Both the position numbers and the translations under genes were made by a program. Shown in pieces: positions 1 through 8,224 of a stretch of 64,000 nt of DNA. The notes beneath the pieces were generated by a model. It did not search any database and was not told the origin of the DNA. It saw only the letters and a program-made list of their open reading frames with translations. This DNA is from Salinarimonas ramus (lineage in GTDB: Bacteria > Pseudomonadota > Alphaproteobacteria > Rhizobiales > Beijerinckiaceae): assembly GCF_014645695.1 (NCBI RefSeq), contig NZ_BMMF01000003.1, positions 62,001 through 126,000 on the forward strand, given 5' to 3'. Every line of letters begins with the position of its first letter. The first letter of the stretch is position 1.

Positions 1-630
1 CATGTAGGCGACGAGCGCGACGCCGACGCCGATACCGATGGCCTGGACGATGAGCGAGCCGAGCCGCGTCAGGGCGGCGACGGCGCCGGCCTCCGACAGC
101 AGCGTCCAGGTCAGGACGAGGCCCATGCCGAGCCAGAAGGTGATGCCGGCGATGACGGTGAGGCTCGCCACCCGGCTCGCCCGCAGGCCTTTGGGCGCGT
201 AGATCCAGTAGCGCACGGTCCCGCCCGTCAGGAGCGGAAAGCCCAGGTTGAAGCTCACCGCGTAGCTCGTGAACGAGGCGAGCGCCGTCGTGCGGTAGGG
301 CACGCGCAAGTGCAGCTGCTTGAGCGCCAGCGCGTCGTAGCAGGTGAGCAGCGCGTAGGAGAGCGTGGCGAAGCCGATGGCCGCCCAGAGCTGCTCGGCG
401 CTGGCCGCGACGAAAGCGCGCTTGAGCTCGGCCCAGTCGAGATCCGAGACCACGTGCCAGAGGAAGGCGATGGAGGCCGCGAAGAGCACGACGCCGAGCG
501 CCGTGCCGATCCAGGCGAAGCGTCGCGAGCCCTGCGGCATGCGGTTGACGGCGCCCGTCGGCCGCGCCTCGGCGCGGGGTGGCCCGGCGGCCTCGTCCGG
601 CGCGCCGTCGGGTTTGGTCTCGTCGCTCAT
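1..630 (-). CDS. mprF: MprF-like lysylphosphatidylglycerol flippase/synthase, N-terminal part (runs off window)
   Basis: The reading frame opens at an ATG at 630 on the minus strand and continues past base 1, so only about 210 N-terminal residues are visible. A ~35-residue cytoplasmic leader precedes several hydrophobic helices (first around residues 39-60). The block SYAVSFNLGFPLLTGGTVRY, followed by WIYAPKGL, matches the conserved segment of the MprF/UPF0104 flippase domain. Full-length members are membrane proteins that aminoacylate phosphatidylglycerol with a C-terminal catalytic domain and flip the product, which gives resistance to cationic peptides. Whether this one has the synthase domain cannot be seen here; a flippase-only UPF0104 protein is the alternative. 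No clear Shine-Dalgarno precedes the ATG. It is divergent from the malonyl-CoA decarboxylase gene. Confidence 0.7.
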   Translation of the reverse strand, partial: MSDETKPDGAPDEAAGPPRAEARPTGAVNRMPQGSRRFAWIGTALGVVLFAASIAFLWHVVSDLDWAELKRAFVAASAEQLWAAIGFATLSYALLTCYDALALKQLHLRVPYRTTALASFTSYAVSFNLGFPLLTGGTVRYWIYAPKGLRASRVASLTVIAGITFWLGMGLVLTWTLLSEAGAVAALTRLGSLIVQAIGIGVGVALVAYM

Positions 631-863
631 CCGCAAGAAGGAGGTCCGTCTGTGTGCGGCCGACGCGACGAGTCTCGCCGGCTGGGCGCGTGCCTGCCGC
701 GTCACATAGGCCGGGCGGACGCGGCTTGCAATGCGCCGCCTCCGCCGAAGGGAGGAGCCGCCGCGGCATGGCGGAGGCCGGCCCCCTCGCCTATCCTCCC
801 GCGCGGGCGGGGACGGCACGAGCGAGGGCGCCGACGAAACCGAGGCGCGCGAAGGGGGAGCCG

Positions 864-2279
864 ATGGCCGGCGGCACGATCTCGTTCTTCACCGACATGC
901 TCCAGCAGATCGCCGAGCGCGGACGCTCGCTCGTCTCCGGCGGGCGGGTCGAGCCGCGCAGCGCCGAGGCGCTGGCGGCACTCGCCGAGGACCTCCTGTC
1001 GGGCGTCGGCGAGGCGACGAGCGTGGCGCGCGCGGGCGACCTGCTCGCGGCCTACGCGGCGGCGCCGCTTCCCGTGCGGCGCGGCTTCCTCGTCCTCCTG
1101 GCGGGCCGTTTCGGGCCGGTGGAGGAGCGCATCGCCCACGCCATCGAGGCCTACGCCCAAGCGCCGGGCCCGCGCATGGCGATGGCGCTGCATCTCGCCG
1201 CCGAGCCGCGCCGGCAGGACCTCTTCCGCAAGCTCAACCGCGCGCCGGGCGGCACGCTCGCCCTCGTGCGCATGCGCGAGGACGTGCTCGCGCTCATGGC
1301 CGAGGAGCCGGCGCTCGCCGATGTCGACGCCGATTTTCGCCACCTCTTCGCCTCCTGGTTCAACCGCGGCTTCCTCGCGCTGAGGCGCATCGACTGGACG
1401 AGCCCCGCCAACGTGCTGGAGAAGATCGTCGCCTACGAAGCGGTGCATCGCATCGAGAACCTGGAGGACCTGAAGAGCCGCCTCGCGCCGCCGGACCGGC
1501 GGCTCTACGCCTTCTTCCATCCCGCGCTGGCGGAGGAGCCGCTGATCTTCGTCGAGGTGGCGCTGACCCGCGAGATCCCCGGCGCCATCGCCGGCATCCT
1601 GGCGCCGGCGCGCACGCCGGTCTCCGCCGACGACGCGACGATCGCGGTGTTCTACGCGATCTCGAACTGCCAGAAAGGGCTCGCGGGGGTGAGCTTCGGC
1701 TCCTTCCTGATCAAGCAGGTGGTGGAGGAGCTCCGCCGCGACCTGCCGGGGCTTCGCACCTTCGCCACCCTCTCGCCGGTTCCCGGCTTCGCCGCCTGGC
1801 TGCGGCGCACGCTCGCGGACGATACCGACCCGGCGCTCTCGAAGGAGGAGCGCGCGGCGCTCGCCGCCCATTGGGCCGACGGCTTCGAGACCCGCGAGCC
1901 CGCTCGCGAGGCTCTGCGCGAGCCCTTGCGCGCCGCCTGCGCCACCTATCTCGCCCGCGCCCGGGGCCCCTCGGGCAAGCCGCTCGACCCGGTGGCCCGC
2001 TTCCATCTCGGCAACGGCGCGCGGCTGGAGCGTGTCAACGCCTTCGGGGACCTCTCGGAGAAGGGCCTCTCCCAGGCGGCGGGGACGATGGTCAACTATC
2101 TCTACGATCTCGACACGATCGAGCGCAATCACGAGGCCTATGCCGAGCGCGGCGAGGTCGCGATCTCGGGGGAGGTTCGCCGCCTCGCCAAGGGCACGCG
2201 CGCCTTGACGCCGGCGCGCGGCACGCCGTCGCCCGACGCGAGGAGCCCGGAGCGGGAGGCGGCGAAGGAGAGCGGCTGA
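864..2279 (+). CDS. Malonyl-CoA decarboxylase
   Basis: This 471-residue protein should convert malonyl-CoA to acetyl-CoA and CO2. The family signatures are clear: ISNCQKGLAGVSFGSFLIKQ around residues 265-285, TLSPVPGF with Ser304 (equivalent to human Ser329) and FHLGNGARLERVN with His381 (equivalent to human His423). The N-terminal helical domain covers roughly residues 1-190 and the GNAT-like catalytic domain the rest. The length is close to the bacterial MatA-type enzymes. The ATG at 864 is chosen because a GGGGGAG ribosome-binding site lies just upstream; the frame stays open further upstream but without family similarity. No malonate transporter or malonyl-CoA synthetase is adjacent, so it may serve to control malonyl-CoA levels rather than malonate catabolism. 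Confidence 0.93.
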   Translation: MAGGTISFFTDMLQQIAERGRSLVSGGRVEPRSAEALAALAEDLLSGVGEATSVARAGDLLAAYAAAPLPVRRGFLVLLAGRFGPVEERIAHAIEAYAQAPGPRMAMALHLAAEPRRQDLFRKLNRAPGGTLALVRMREDVLALMAEEPALADVDADFRHLFASWFNRGFLALRRIDWTSPANVLEKIVAYEAVHRIENLEDLKSRLAPPDRRLYAFFHPALAEEPLIFVEVALTREIPGAIAGILAPARTPVSADDATIAVFYAISNCQKGLAGVSFGSFLIKQVVEELRRDLPGLRTFATLSPVPGFAAWLRRTLADDTDPALSKEERAALAAHWADGFETREPAREALREPLRAACATYLARARGPSGKPLDPVARFHLGNGARLERVNAFGDLSEKGLSQAAGTMVNYLYDLDTIERNHEAYAERGEVAISGEVRRLAKGTRALTPARGTPSPDARSPEREAAKESG

Positions 2280-2333
2280 GCGCGTGTGCAGCCGTTTTCC
2301 CGCAAGGCTTTTCCACATATCCGGTGGAGCGCG

Positions 2334-2348
2334 TTAACCCTTTCGTAA
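2334..2348 (+). promoter_or_regulatory. CtrA-box-like motif upstream of a small unknown gene
   Basis: The sequence TTAA, seven bases, GTAA lies 75-90 bases before the ATG at 2423. The CtrA box of alphaproteobacteria is TTAA-N7-TTAA, so one half is perfect and the other has a single change. This is one short match in an AT-richer intergenic stretch and could be chance. Confidence 0.25.
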
Positions 2349-2422
2349 ACCATGTCTTCGCGCCCCGGCGCGAATCTCATAGGGTCCCCTCGATACCGCG
2401 CGGGAGCGGGACCGGACGGGCA

Positions 2423-2680
2423 ATGAATCAACAACCGAGACACGACGAACACGACGAGCTCGCAGCCGCGGAGAAGCGGTTCGCGCTCGACCTCCTGGCG
2501 GAAGCCTTCGCCGAAGGCCGGCTCGAAGGGCTCGACCCCGACTGCCTGGCGCACGCGGCGATCTTCTCCGGCTTCGAGGAGCTCGTCTCCACCTACGGCG
2601 AGGACGCGGCGGCGGACTACGCCCAGAGCCTCGTCGACCGCATCCGCTCCGGAGGGTTCTCGACGGCTCCGCGGCATTGA
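2423..2680 (+). CDS. Small acidic protein of unknown function
   Basis: This 85-residue protein has no signal peptide and no membrane segment. It is rich in Ala, Glu and Asp and predicted largely helical, with a FSGFEELVSTYGEDAAADYAQ stretch in the second half. I do not recognise the family. The gene stands alone between malonyl-CoA decarboxylase and a convergent response regulator gene, 142 bases after the former, with an AT-richer upstream region containing a CtrA-like motif. Codon use matches its neighbours, which supports a real gene. Confidence 0.6.
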   Translation: MNQQPRHDEHDELAAAEKRFALDLLAEAFAEGRLEGLDPDCLAHAAIFSGFEELVSTYGEDAAADYAQSLVDRIRSGGFSTAPRH

Positions 2681-2702
2681 GGAGGCGGCTCAGCCGGTCC
2701 TC

Positions 2703-3068
2703 TCACCCCGCCAAAGCCTTCGCCACCGCGTCCCGCACGTCCTGCAGCGAGAACGGCTTCGTCAGGACGTCGGTGACGATGGCGTCGAGGTTGCGGGCGC
2801 GCTCGCGCTGCTCGGCGTAGCCCGTCATCAGGAGGATCGTCAGGTCCGGGCGCTCGCGCTTGGCCGAGAGGGCGAGCGCGATGCCGTCCATGATCGGCAT
2901 GCGGATGTCGGTGACGAGGAGGTCGTAGGCGGCGCCCTCGGCCACGAGCATCTCGAGCGCGTCCGCGCCGTTCTCGGCCGTCTCGACGGAATGGCCGTCG
3001 AGCTCGAGGCCGCGCTTGAGGAAGCCGCGCACCGGCTCCTCGTCGTCGACGAGCAGGATCATCGCCAT
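2703..3068 (-). CDS. Single-domain response regulator (CheY/CpdR-like)
   Basis: The 121 residues form one receiver domain and nothing else. The acidic pocket is Asp8/Asp9, the phosphoacceptor Asp54 (in TDIRMP), the switch Thr82 and the conserved Lys104 (in TKPF). Stand-alone receivers pass a phosphate on or bind a target protein; in alphaproteobacteria, CpdR is one such protein controlling ClpXP. The overall pattern resembles that group, but assignment to CpdR itself is not secure. No histidine kinase or phosphotransfer protein is adjacent. It lies 48 bases downstream of hpt on the same strand, so co-transcription is possible. Confidence 0.85.
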   Translation of the reverse strand: MAMILLVDDEEPVRGFLKRGLELDGHSVETAENGADALEMLVAEGAAYDLLVTDIRMPIMDGIALALSAKRERPDLTILLMTGYAEQRERARNLDAIVTDVLTKPFSLQDVRDAVAKALAG

Positions 3069-3116
3069 GGCAGGCCTCGTGTGTTCTTCTCTCGGTGTCG
3101 CGTCACGCCCGGGCCG

Positions 3117-3680
3117 TCATTTGGGCTCGAACAGGTCGGGCGCGCTCGAGGCGGTGTCGATCACGCCCACGAAGGGAAGCTGGCGATAGGAGTGCGCGAT
3201 GTCCATCCCGTAGCCGACGACGAACATGTCGGGGCAGCGGAAGCCGACGAAGTCGGCGTCGATGTGCACGGCGCGCTTGCCCGGCTTCTCGAGCAGCACC
3301 GTGGAGAGCACCCGGCGCGCGCCGCGGGCGGCGAGCAGGTCCTTGGCGAAGACGAGGGTGCGGCCGGATTCGAGGATGTCGTCGATGAGCAGCACGTCGC
3401 GCCCCTCGATGGCGCTCTCGACGTCCCGCAGGATCGTCACCTGGCCCGACGACACCGTCGCCGCGCGATAGCTCGACAGGTGCATGAACTCCACCTGCGG
3501 CTGGAGCCCGACGCGATGCAGCGCGCGGATCAGGTCCGCGGCGAACATGAAGCTTCCCTTGAGGACGGCGACGACCAGGAGGTCCTTCGGCGCGGCGGCG
3601 ACGATCTCGGCGGCGAGCTCCTCGCAGCGCTTGGCGATCGTCTCCTCGTCGAACAGCACGCGCACGCGTGTCTCGGGCAT
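3117..3680 (-). CDS. hpt: Hypoxanthine phosphoribosyltransferase
   Basis: This 187-residue cytoplasmic purine-salvage enzyme should transfer phosphoribose from PRPP to hypoxanthine (and guanine) to give IMP/GMP. The PRPP-binding loop VLLIDDILESGRTL is at about residues 95-108. The LKGSFMF loop near residue 40 and the VGYGMD segment near 157-162 are typical of type I bacterial HPRTs, and the length is normal. It lies 15 bases downstream of the zinc-ribbon gene and upstream of the response regulator, all on the minus strand. Confidence 0.93.
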   Translation of the reverse strand: MPETRVRVLFDEETIAKRCEELAAEIVAAAPKDLLVVAVLKGSFMFAADLIRALHRVGLQPQVEFMHLSSYRAATVSSGQVTILRDVESAIEGRDVLLIDDILESGRTLVFAKDLLAARGARRVLSTVLLEKPGKRAVHIDADFVGFRCPDMFVVGYGMDIAHSYRQLPFVGVIDTASSAPDLFEPK

Positions 3681-3695
3681 GATGGGACCTTCTCG

Positions 3696-4523
3696 TCAGG
3701 GGCTCGTCCCGGCGACGGTGGCCTGGGAAACGGGCGCGAATCTGACCAATACTTGCCGCGCTTCGGCCGGCGGCGCAACGAGGCGCGCGCGGAAGGGCGC
3801 GCTTTCCCCCGGCGCGAGATCGCCGCGGGGCGGCTCGACGGTCCAGGAATAGAGCGCCGTGTGCGTCGCGTCGCGCAGCGAGAAGGCGAGCGGCGCCACC
3901 GGGCGCGCCTCTCCCGTCACGTTGACGAGGACGCCCTGCACCTCGAGCACGCGCTGCCCGCCCTCCTCGAAGCGGGTGGAGACCACCTCGGCGATGGCGA
4001 CGCCGGCGAGGTTCACCTCGAGCCCCACCATGCGGAAGAGCCCCGCCGTGGACGGCACGGCGCGCACGACGCTCTCGCGGGCGACGAGCACGCCGGCGAG
4101 CGCGAGGACGACGACGGCCGCAGCGATCGGCGCCGGGCGCAGGCGCGCGCGCAGGCCCGCGAGGACGGAGGCGCCTTTCGCCCCGATCTTCCCGCGCGCC
4201 GCCGCGACGGATGGCCGCGAGCGGCGCGATTGCGCGTCGACCACGAGATCGGGCCCGTCGGGATCCTCGTCGTCTTTCCCGCCTTCCATCGCCTCCGCCA
4301 TGGCGAAGGCGGCGTCGATGTCGTTCTGGCCGAGCCCCGCGGCGGCGTCCGCCGCATCGTCCTCGATCTCGGGCGCGTCGTAGATCAGCTCGTCCGTCTC
4401 CGGCTCGGCTTCGGCGAAGAACGTCGTGCGGCACGACGCGCAGCGCACCGTTCGGCCGTTCGGCCTCAAATGCGCCGGGTCGATGACGTATTCGCTTGCA
4501 CAGGACGGACAGGTGATCAGCAT
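3696..4523 (-). CDS. MJ0042-type zinc-ribbon membrane protein
   Basis: This 275-residue protein begins with a four-cysteine ribbon (CPSC near residue 5, CASC near residue 28), the MJ0042 zinc-finger family that often precedes a DUF3426-like region. An acidic linker follows (about 40-90), then a basic stretch and one membrane helix around residues 130-150. The ~125-residue C-terminal domain should face the periplasm. In many alphaproteobacteria such a gene sits divergently beside ftsE, as here, where the two starts are 75 bases apart. The function is unknown; the neighbourhood suggests a link to the cell envelope or division. Confidence 0.8.
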   Translation of the reverse strand: MLITCPSCASEYVIDPAHLRPNGRTVRCASCRTTFFAEAEPETDELIYDAPEIEDDAADAAAGLGQNDIDAAFAMAEAMEGGKDDEDPDGPDLVVDAQSRRSRPSVAAARGKIGAKGASVLAGLRARLRPAPIAAAVVVLALAGVLVARESVVRAVPSTAGLFRMVGLEVNLAGVAIAEVVSTRFEEGGQRVLEVQGVLVNVTGEARPVAPLAFSLRDATHTALYSWTVEPPRGDLAPGESAPFRARLVAPPAEARQVLVRFAPVSQATVAGTSP

Positions 4524-4598
4524 GGCGAATCAGGTCGGGCGCGCCCCGCTCGGTGCGGGTGCGGCCCTCCCATTGGCGAGCGTTTCGGTTAAGGGCGC

Positions 4599-5333
4599 GT
4601 GAAGGACGAATTCGACGATCTCGACGACGATGCTCCGCCGCCGCTCCTCGACACGGATGCGGAGGACATTCCCGTCGTGCATTTCGAGAACGTGGGCGTG
4701 CGCTACGGGCTCGGCCCAGAGATCCTGCGCGACCTCACCTTTTCCATCGGCCCGCGCTCGTTCCAGTTCCTCACCGGGCCTTCGGGCGCGGGCAAGACGA
4801 CGCTCCTGCGCCTCATGCTGATGTCGATCGCGCCGACGCGCGGGCTCGTCACCATCTTCGGCGAGGAGGTGAGCCGCATCGACAAGGAGGGGCTCACGGG
4901 GCTGCGGCGACGCATGGGCGTCGTCTTCCAGGACTTCCGCCTCCTCGACCACCTCACCCTCTACGAGAACGTGGCGCTGCCGCTGCGCGTGCAGGGGCGC
5001 GAGGACGCGAGCTATCGCGCCGAGGTGACCGAGCTCCTCGACTGGGTGGGGCTCGGGCGTCGCATGCACGTGATGCCGCCGGTCCTCTCGGGTGGCGAGA
5101 AGCAGCGCGCGGCGATCGCGCGGGCGCTGATCACCCAGCCCGAGCTGCTGCTGGCCGACGAGCCCACCGGCAACGTCGATCCCGGCCTCGCCCGGCGGCT
5201 GCTGCGGCTGTTCATCGAGCTCAACCGGCTGGGCACCTCGGTCGTCATCGCCACCCACGACCTCACCCTGATGGATCTCGTCGACGCGCGCCGGCTGGTG
5301 CTCGGCGACGGCCATCTCCTCATCGACGAGTAG
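4599..5333 (+). CDS. ftsE: Cell division ATP-binding protein FtsE
   Basis: The 244-residue ABC ATPase couples to FtsX to activate septal peptidoglycan hydrolases at the divisome. The Walker A motif GPSGAGKTT is at residues 60-68, the signature LSGGEKQR at 163-170, Walker B LLLADEP at 183-189 and the switch His in ATHD near 225. It starts at a GTG (4599), the only in-frame start before the ABC domain, which gives an acidic ~25-residue leader ahead of the usual FtsE start (VVHFENVGVRYG). The stop is followed nine bases later by ftsX, so the two are co-transcribed. Confidence 0.95.
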   Translation: MKDEFDDLDDDAPPPLLDTDAEDIPVVHFENVGVRYGLGPEILRDLTFSIGPRSFQFLTGPSGAGKTTLLRLMLMSIAPTRGLVTIFGEEVSRIDKEGLTGLRRRMGVVFQDFRLLDHLTLYENVALPLRVQGREDASYRAEVTELLDWVGLGRRMHVMPPVLSGGEKQRAAIARALITQPELLLADEPTGNVDPGLARRLLRLFIELNRLGTSVVIATHDLTLMDLVDARRLVLGDGHLLIDE

Positions 5334-5341
5334 GACGACGC

Positions 5342-6388
5342 ATGCGCCGCACGCACACGCCCGACCCGTTCGAGGAGGACGCCCTCGACCCGCTCGACGC
5401 CTCCGATCCCCGCCAGACGCCCCTCGACATCGGCCACGGCGCGCCGCAGGCCCGGGTGATCGAGCCCTCCTCGGTCGCGACGCCGGCGCTGACGCGCGAC
5501 GCGCCCCTCGTGCCGGTCGATTCCGCCGCGAGCCGCGCGCTGATGGCGGTGATCGCCATTCTCACCTTCCTCGCGGCGCTGTGCGCGGGGGCCGCCGAGA
5601 TCGTCGCGGCCAATTCCTCGGCCTGGCGCGCGAGCGTCGCGCGCGAGGCGACGATCCAGATCCGCCCGCGCGCGCAGATCGACATCGAGGCGCTGGTCGC
5701 CCAGGCGGCCGCGCTGGCGCGCGAGACGCCGGGCGTCGCGGCGGCGGAGCCCTACAGCGCCGAGGAATCGGCGCAGCTGCTCGAGCCCTGGCTCGGCGCC
5801 GGCCTCGATCTGGGGGAATTGCCGGTGCCGCGCCTCGTCGTGGTTCGCCTCGAGCCCGGTGCCGACCCGGACTTCACCGCCTTGCGCGCCGCGCTCGCCG
5901 ACATACCCGGCGCGAGCCTCGACGATCACGGACAATGGATCGCGCGGCTCTCCGCCATGGCGAACACGGTCGTCGCCGTCGGCGTCGCGCTCGTCGTGCT
6001 CGTCCTCGTCGCCGCGGGTCTCGCGGTCGCCTTCGCCACCCGCGGCGCCATGGCCGGCAATCGCGAGATCGTCGAGGTGCTGCACTATGTCGGCGCCGAC
6101 GACGGCTTCATCGCCCGCGAGTTCCAGAACCGCTTCCTGCGCATGGGGCTCAAGGGCGCCGCGATCGGCGGCGGGCTGGCGGTTCTCCTGTTCGCGCTGT
6201 TCGGCCGGCTCTCCGCCTCCTGGCGGGCCTCGCCCGCGGGCGATCAGATCGAGGCGCTGTTCGGCGGCTTCGAGGTCGGCTGGCGGGGGGCGGCCGTCAT
6301 CGTCGTCATCGCGCTCGCGGTCTCGGGTGTCACCGCGATCGTCTCGGGTTTGTCGGTGAAGCGCATGCTCGCGGGCGCGTCGCAATGA
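5342..6388 (+). CDS. ftsX: Cell division permease-like protein FtsX
   Basis: This 348-residue protein is the membrane partner of FtsE. A cytoplasmic Pro/Asp-rich N-terminus of about 65 residues precedes the first membrane helix (near 66-90). A periplasmic loop of ~110 residues follows, then three C-terminal helices in the FtsX-type permease domain, around 205-345. The order one helix, loop, three helices is diagnostic. The ATG at 5342 follows the ftsE stop by eight bases. FtsX transmits ATP hydrolysis to periplasmic amidase activators or hydrolases; the L,D-transpeptidase and DUF882 genes in this window are over 40 kb away and not evidently linked. Confidence 0.93.
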   Translation: MRRTHTPDPFEEDALDPLDASDPRQTPLDIGHGAPQARVIEPSSVATPALTRDAPLVPVDSAASRALMAVIAILTFLAALCAGAAEIVAANSSAWRASVAREATIQIRPRAQIDIEALVAQAAALARETPGVAAAEPYSAEESAQLLEPWLGAGLDLGELPVPRLVVVRLEPGADPDFTALRAALADIPGASLDDHGQWIARLSAMANTVVAVGVALVVLVLVAAGLAVAFATRGAMAGNREIVEVLHYVGADDGFIAREFQNRFLRMGLKGAAIGGGLAVLLFALFGRLSASWRASPAGDQIEALFGGFEVGWRGAAVIVVIALAVSGVTAIVSGLSVKRMLAGASQ

Positions 6389-6572
6389 TTGCGTCGGCCA
6401 TGAGCGCGCCGGCAATGAGCGCGCCGGCACGGCTTCGCGCGAAAGCCGCAGGGTGGTCACCGGGCTGCCGCAATCGAGGCTATCCTCGTGCGGTGACATG
6501 GCTCGACACACGCGCATGGCTGCCGCGGGCCCGGCGTCCGCTGAAATCCTCGACGGGGGGGAGACGGCTCTG

Positions 6573-7259
6573 ATGAAGCCTCGCCCGCGTCGTTCGCTCG
6601 CGCGCCGGCTCGCCGGGACGCTCGTCGGTGGCGCGTTCCTGGGCGCCCTCGTCGTCGGCCTCGGCTTTCTCGTCTTCGCCGCGACGCTCGAGCGCCACAT
6701 GGTGGAGCCCGAGCGCGCCGACGCCATCGTGGCGCTCACCGGCGGCTCCCAGCGCGTCACCGACGCTCTCGACCTCCTCGCCCGCGGCAAGGGCGGGCGG
6801 CTGCTCATCTCGGGCGTGCACGAGACCACGACGGTGGAGGAGATCGCTCGCCTCAATCCCGGCCGCGAGGACCTCCTGGGCTGCTGCGTCGATCTCGACC
6901 ACCGCGCCCGAAACACGATCGGCAACGCGATAGAGACCCGCCGCTGGGCCGAGGAGCGGGGCTTTTCCTCGCTGATCGTGGTCACCTCGAACTACCACAT
7001 GCCGCGCACGCTGCTCGAGCTCGAGAACGCGCTGCCGGACCTCGTCCTCGTTCCCTACGCCGTCGCGCCCGCCGGCCTCGACACCGACGAATGGTGGCGC
7101 GATCCCAATGCGGCGCGGCTGCTCGGCATCGAGTACCTCAAGTTCATCGCCGTGTGGCTGCGCACCGCCGTGGAGGGCGACCCCGAGCGCTCGCCCGCCG
7201 CCCACATGATGAGCGGCTTCCAGCGCCCGAGCGCACCGGCGATCGCCGCGGCGATTTGA
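6573..7259 (+). CDS. YdcF/ElyC-family DUF218 membrane protein
   Basis: The 228-residue protein has a basic N-terminus, one membrane helix (about residues 15-37) and a DUF218 domain. The ALTGG motif, SGVHE and VTSNYHMPR segments are typical of this family, whose members include SanA and ElyC, which act in envelope integrity. I chose the ATG at 6573 because a run of seven G residues ending in GAG sits just upstream and the predicted protein starts with a compact positive region; an upstream in-frame ATG at 6453 would add 40 unlikely residues. The position between ftsX and plsC is common in Hyphomicrobiales and supports an envelope role. Confidence 0.85.
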   Translation: MKPRPRRSLARRLAGTLVGGAFLGALVVGLGFLVFAATLERHMVEPERADAIVALTGGSQRVTDALDLLARGKGGRLLISGVHETTTVEEIARLNPGREDLLGCCVDLDHRARNTIGNAIETRRWAEERGFSSLIVVTSNYHMPRTLLELENALPDLVLVPYAVAPAGLDTDEWWRDPNAARLLGIEYLKFIAVWLRTAVEGDPERSPAAHMMSGFQRPSAPAIAAAI

Positions 7260-7316
7260 TTCGCCGGCGCGAGGGGCTAGAAGAGCGGCGCACCCGCACC
7301 CGCTCGAAAGCTCCCG

Positions 7317-8084
7317 ATGCTCGTCCTGCGCTCGCTCGCCTTCAACACGCTCTACTACGTGAACCTGATCGTCTGGATGATCGTGATCCTGCCGACGCTC
7401 GCCATGCCGCGCGGCGCCTTCCGGGAGGTGGCGCGGGTCTGGGCGCATTCCTCCCTGTGGCTGCTGCGGGTCGTCGCGGGCACGAAGGTCGAGTGGCGCG
7501 GGCTCGAGAACATCCCGCCGGGAGCCATGCTCGTCGCGTCGAAGCACCAGTCCCTGTGGGAGACCTTCGCGCTCCTCGTCATCCTCGACGACCCTGCGTT
7601 CGTCCTCAAACGCGAGCTGATGTGGATCCCGTTCTTCGGCTGGTACGCCTGGAAGGCGCGCTCGGTGCCGATCAACCGCAAGGGCCGCTCCGCCGCGCTC
7701 GCCGATCTCGCCGTCGCCGCGGAGCGCACGCTCGCCGACGGGCGCCAGATCATCCTCTTTCCCGAGGGCACGCGACGCCCGCCCGGCGCGGAGCCGGCCT
7801 ACAAGTGGGGGATCGTGCACCTCTACGACCGGCTCGGCGCGCCGGTGCTGCCCATCGCGCTCAATTCAGGCCTCTACTGGCCGCGCCGCAAGTTCCTGCG
7901 CCGCCCGGGCACGATCGTCGTCGAGGTCATGCCGCCGATCCTGCCGGGCAAGCCGAAGGAGGTCTTCTTCGCCGAGCTGCAGGCGACGATCGAGGCGGCC
8001 TCGAACCGCCTCCTCGCCGAAGGCCGCGCCGAGCTCGCTCAAGAGGGCTCGCCCGGGACGGTCGACGAGCGGCCGCGGACCTGA
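7317..8084 (+). CDS. plsC: 1-acyl-sn-glycerol-3-phosphate acyltransferase (PlsC family)
   Basis: This 255-residue membrane-associated enzyme should acylate lysophosphatidic acid to phosphatidic acid in phospholipid synthesis. The hallmark motifs are present: KHQSLWETF (variant of NHxxxxD, with His and Glu) near residues 79-87, a VPINRKG block near 121, and FPEGTRRPPG near 149-158. A hydrophobic N-terminal helix (about 10-30) anchors it. The first motif has Glu where Asp is usual, a substitution seen in many alphaproteobacterial members. It follows the DUF218 gene by 57 bases on the same strand. Confidence 0.9.
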   Translation: MLVLRSLAFNTLYYVNLIVWMIVILPTLAMPRGAFREVARVWAHSSLWLLRVVAGTKVEWRGLENIPPGAMLVASKHQSLWETFALLVILDDPAFVLKRELMWIPFFGWYAWKARSVPINRKGRSAALADLAVAAERTLADGRQIILFPEGTRRPPGAEPAYKWGIVHLYDRLGAPVLPIALNSGLYWPRRKFLRRPGTIVVEVMPPILPGKPKEVFFAELQATIEAASNRLLAEGRAELAQEGSPGTVDERPRT

Positions 8085-8224
8085 CGCTCCGCGTCACCTC
8101 GGGTGGGGCGATGCTCGCGATACATTCATGCATTGAATGATGAGCTAGCTATAAATTATTGTCATATTAACGTTGCCGATGGACGCTAGAGGTGAGGCCG
8201 TCCGCCAGACAGGAGGCCTCGCCC
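8085..8224 (+). promoter_or_regulatory. AT-rich regulatory region before the ABC uptake operon
   Basis: This 140-base gap contains an AT-rich core (about 8120-8172) that contrasts with the surrounding high GC. It includes the dyad ATTCA-TGCAT-TGAAT (8124-8138), the palindrome AGCTAGCT (8143-8150) and a TTGTCA hexamer (8159-8164) that could be a -35 element. An AGGAGG ribosome-binding site at about 8210-8216 precedes the GTG at 8225. A substrate-responsive repressor site is plausible, but no regulator gene is adjacent. Confidence 0.4.
8124..8138. promoter_or_regulatory. Dyad, possible operator
   Basis: The arms ATTCA and TGAAT are perfect inverted repeats around a TGCAT centre. The site lies 87 bases upstream of the ABC binding-protein start and close to possible promoter elements. 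It is short, so its status as an operator is a guess. Confidence 0.3.

Noticed and set aside
640-863. A good AAGGAGG followed by GTG at 654 on the plus strand
   Set aside because: The frame it opens runs antisense-like through the malonyl-CoA decarboxylase gene with Arg-rich, motif-free sequence, so the match is probably chance.
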